Source: Ophiodon elongatus (lineage: Eukaryota > Chordata > Actinopteri > Perciformes > Hexagrammidae). Taken from it: a DNA stretch of 64,000 nucleotides. The notes under the pieces are model-generated. The model saw nothing but the letters and a program-made list of their open reading frames with translations, had not been told where the DNA came from and made no database searches. Of the stretch, positions 61,101 to 64,000 are shown one piece after another; positions within the stretch are counted from its first letter, which is position 1, and the number at the start of each line of letters is the position of its first letter. Position numbers and translations under genes: made by a program. The stretch lies in NCBI GenBank assembly GCA_016806645.1, contig JACSYO010001703.1, forward strand, positions 1,114,501 to 1,178,500. Reading direction: 5' to 3'.

Positions 61101-63530
61101 GTCTATGCTTCCGACTTGACGCATTCTCAGTTAACTTGGACTTGAAAAAACTGGACTGACATTGGCAGGTTAAACAAGATGTGTCCGGGGTCTGCTGCTT
61201 TATATGTAATATAACAAAGATAGATGATGGTTAATATCCACAGTGAAATGTTTCTTTTACACACACATTAACATTGCTAAAATTTACATTACACCCTCAA
61301 CTGAGAACCCTCACTTGATGACCTGCCTAACTTTACAGATTAGAGCAAGCAGATCTAAATGTATCAAACCTCAATAAACTTATACATTAAAAAAAAAGTA
61401 GTTTATATATGTATTGCATTCATATAGCAGTGGTACACAAAGATTTTTTTCCTTTTATGCATCAAAAGGATGGCGATAACTAAAGAGCCCTTTTACTGCA
61501 TATGTCTATAGACCAATACCTTCAATTTAACTGTCCAAATGGTATGTGGGGAAATAATAGATATGGTAATATGAACATTTCAGGACAAAAATCATCCTTA
61601 AACATTCTCTGATTGGGTAAATTTCTGGTGGTCTGTGACACATTCTAGTGGAATCAAACAGTTTCTCATTTTGCCTTGGTCCTTCTCTGAAAACCCCACT
61701 CTGGATCCACTTGCATCAGCAGTCTGTAAGGAACAGGGAAACTGTTCTCCACTCTGACCATCTCAACCACAGCCCATCATGCTGCTGCTGTGATGGATAC
61801 TTCTGTTCAGAAGGCAACAGTTTTTATTTTTTTCACCACAGCACAGTGTGAGATTTTTCAGTCTGACATTTCTGCTGAATGTGCAGCTTGAAAGGGAACT
61901 GACATAGCTTTCATTTAGTACTTACTGAAGCCCTCAGGAGATCTGCCTGTGCATAGTTCACCACTAGCTCCCTGTGAATATTTGCCGTCCGACATGTCTG
62001 CCATAAAACTGCACGCTAAGTTAAATGCCCCCCCTTTCTTCGGCTTCCCTTTGTTCTCTATGATCCACAGTGGCTTAATTGAAAAGTAATTTGTGAAAGG
62101 CTCACAGTGGGTGAGGGAAGGCTCAGCCAATGAGCCGTGTCCATATGAGGACAGAGACAGACGGATACTGACAGCAGACTGCCAGTACAGCTCTGTCAGT
62201 GCAAGATTATCTCACTTGTGTGTGTGTGTGTGTGTGCAACATTGCATTGCTGTGAGGTCTGTCCCAATTCCATAATGACTGTATATAGTATGAACAAGGG
62301 CTGCATACCATTAGCAGACAATGGACCCCTGGGTAGGGAAGTGTAAGCCCCCTTAAGCGGCTGCTAACAGCTAACTAGCTCTACCGACATAAGAAGCGCT
62401 ACATTTTAAAAGAAAAGAGAATATGTTTCTAATCCTGTCTTTCCTATATAAATATTGTGATTTGAGAAATTGCACCTGACACTTTTAACCATATTTTCTT
62501 TCAATAAATGTCTTCTACCATCATGTAATCCTTTGTATCTGCGACATAATGGAAAACATGAGTCAAAGAGCTTAAACATATTCATGTCATTTTTTGTTGT
62601 TTACCTTGGTTAGCAGAAAGGTTCAGGTCACCACAGTTTCTGGTCTCCTGGTAGTTTCTTTAAACTTTTTGGACTTCCTGTTATTTCCCAACAGTAAGTA
62701 ATTACTAAAGAAATCATAACTTGCACTTATGCAGTATTATCTGTGTCTACTCTCAGCCAGGGACATCCAGGCGTGGGAGTATGTTCCTCTTGGTCCTTTC
62801 CTGGGGAAGAACTTTGGGACAACTATCTCACCCTGGGTCATCCCAATGGAGGCTCTGTTGCCTTTTGCAGAGCCCAACCCCATCCAGGTTAGTACAGGGG
62901 TCACAACTTTCACCAATAAAGAGAAGTATCCAATAGTGACCCCCTATTCAAAGTCAGTGAGTTACATTTAGTATTGAGTCACCAGACAATGATACAGAAG
63001 CCTTGGGAGGATGTGATTCTGGTGATCCATTTTCTTAGACAGATTTTCCTGCCAAAACCTATTTTCACCTGTTCTTAAGCCATAGACCCAGGAGAGAAAA
63101 CTATTTAGATCTGACTTTTTTTTATTTTTCCTTCTCACTAGCTCCTCAGGGCTTCCGTACCATGATGTAGAAAACCTTTGATTAACTACCAACCAAACCT
63201 GCTTGCAGGCCTCCCTCTGTCTTTCAGAACTGATTGACAGACTTTTACGTTTGAGACCTCTGGATTGGCTATTACATGCCCCGAACTCCGGTGCCACCTG
63301 TGGAACAAAATTACAATTTTTCTCTCATTAGCGTTACAGGTTTAAGAATGGAAAAGCTGTGTCTCCCTCATTTTTTGTTTTGGTGTGTGTGGACACTAGA
63401 GCCTCGTCCTCATGTTTCCTGTTCATTTTGTTTCTGTTTCTCCTCTTTCTACAGGACCCAGAGCCCCTCCCCTACCTTCAGCACTCTGATGCTTACACTC
63501 TCAATATTAACCTGTTTGTGTCACTTAAAG
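55104..63530 (+). CDS. fah: FAH, fumarylacetoacetase (first 10 exons, 3' end off window)
   Basis: Exons 55104-55184, 55825-55935, 56505-56626, 56961-57010, 57797-57887, 58733-58830, 58989-59041, 59218-59317, 62757-62887 and 63455-63530 join in frame to about 304 of roughly 419 residues; the remaining exons lie beyond the edge. FAH cleaves fumarylacetoacetate to fumarate and acetoacetate, the last step of tyrosine catabolism in liver and kidney cytosol; loss in humans causes tyrosinaemia type I. The N-terminal SH3-like domain covers exons 1-4 (MSFLKVDALSDFSFHNLPYG). The catalytic beta-roll begins at GDYTDFYSSRDHATNVG. No gaps appear against the human protein as I recall it, so the metal ligands Asp126, Glu199, Glu201 (IELEM) and Asp233 (MNDWS) and the catalytic His133 are all retained, as is LGKNFGTT of the substrate loop. 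Intron 8 is 3.4 kb and intron 10 contains a very long CT microsatellite. Confidence 0.96.
58879..58924 (+). repeat. TATG tetranucleotide microsatellite
   Basis: About eleven TATG repeats in FAH intron 6, between the donor at 58831 and the acceptor at 58988. Confidence 0.95.
62216..62236 (+). repeat. GT microsatellite
   Basis: About ten GT repeats in FAH intron 8. Confidence 0.9.
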
Positions 63531-63626
63531 GTACTGTTCATAGAGTGGCTCTATCCAATCAACTGTTTTACTAACACACACAGCAGTAAAAGCCCTGAGG
63601 TGATCCATTGTAATGGGGAGCCATTA

Positions 63627-63850
<224 letters not shown>

Positions 63851-64000
63851 CTTAATATTTTACACACATACATCACGAATTATTCTGATCATTTGCGTAC
63901 AAAAAGTAGCAGCACAAAGATTTAAATACTACAATAAATGCCTTGCATTCAGTGAGTGTCATCAGCAACATTTACGTCTAAAGTACTTCTGATGATTATA

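Overview
This is vertebrate, almost certainly ray-finned (percomorph-type) fish, nuclear DNA. It is AT-rich, with widely spaced exons joined by canonical GT-AG introns. Microsatellites are frequent, and the interspersed repeats are typical of teleosts: a tRNA-derived SINE, LINE tails, Ty3/gypsy wreckage, and TTAA- and TA-flanked DNA elements. No operons, prokaryotic signals or CRISPR arrays are present.

Four protein-coding genes are supported, all in the right half, arranged as two divergent pairs. ASB7 (minus, 34477 to 26224; 3 coding exons, 318 aa) is a SOCS-box ubiquitin-ligase adaptor. LINS1 (plus, 40109 to 46001; 6 coding exons, 717 aa) is the Lines homolog. MTHFS (minus, 53065 to 49505; 3 exons, 200 aa) is 5-formyltetrahydrofolate cyclo-ligase. 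FAH (plus, from 55104; 10 exons seen, about 304 residues, running off the right edge) is fumarylacetoacetase. The order is ASB7 left, LINS1 right, MTHFS left, FAH right. LINS1 and MTHFS converge tail to tail. All exon joins keep frame, so all four look intact. In human the ASB7/LINS1 pair is at 15q26.3 and MTHFS/FAH at 15q25.1, so the fish block brings two parts of one ancestral linkage group side by side.

The left 26 kb (1-26223) has no coding exon I can recognise. It holds repeats and relics: a 732-bp solo LTR with a perfect 4-bp target duplication (8001-8732), a broken minus-strand Ty3/gypsy pol (about 8990-10660) with a LINE-type tail inserted in it, a LINE reverse-transcriptase C-terminal fragment (about 10800-11010), a 1.6-kb 28-bp minisatellite (17580-19212), a LINE 3' end (20810-21260), a 30-bp minisatellite (22046-22372), and several striking inverted repeats. 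Introns and spacers on the right carry two long foldback or TIR elements flanked by TTAA (32460-33460 and 41927-42489), a tRNA-derived SINE with target duplication (47010-47291), a TA-flanked TIR element (47892-48774), a 15-bp minisatellite that switches strand (38945-39445), and a 600-bp pyrimidine minisatellite in MTHFS intron 1.

The genes do not form one pathway. FAH ends tyrosine breakdown and MTHFS recycles folate; ASB7 works in CUL5 ubiquitin ligases, and LINS1 is a poorly understood neurodevelopmental protein. I found no convincing new biological system. The most interesting items are structural: the strand-switching minisatellite, the near-perfect 57-bp hairpin at 14243-14299, shared termini among TTAA elements, and a NAGNAG acceptor in LINS1.
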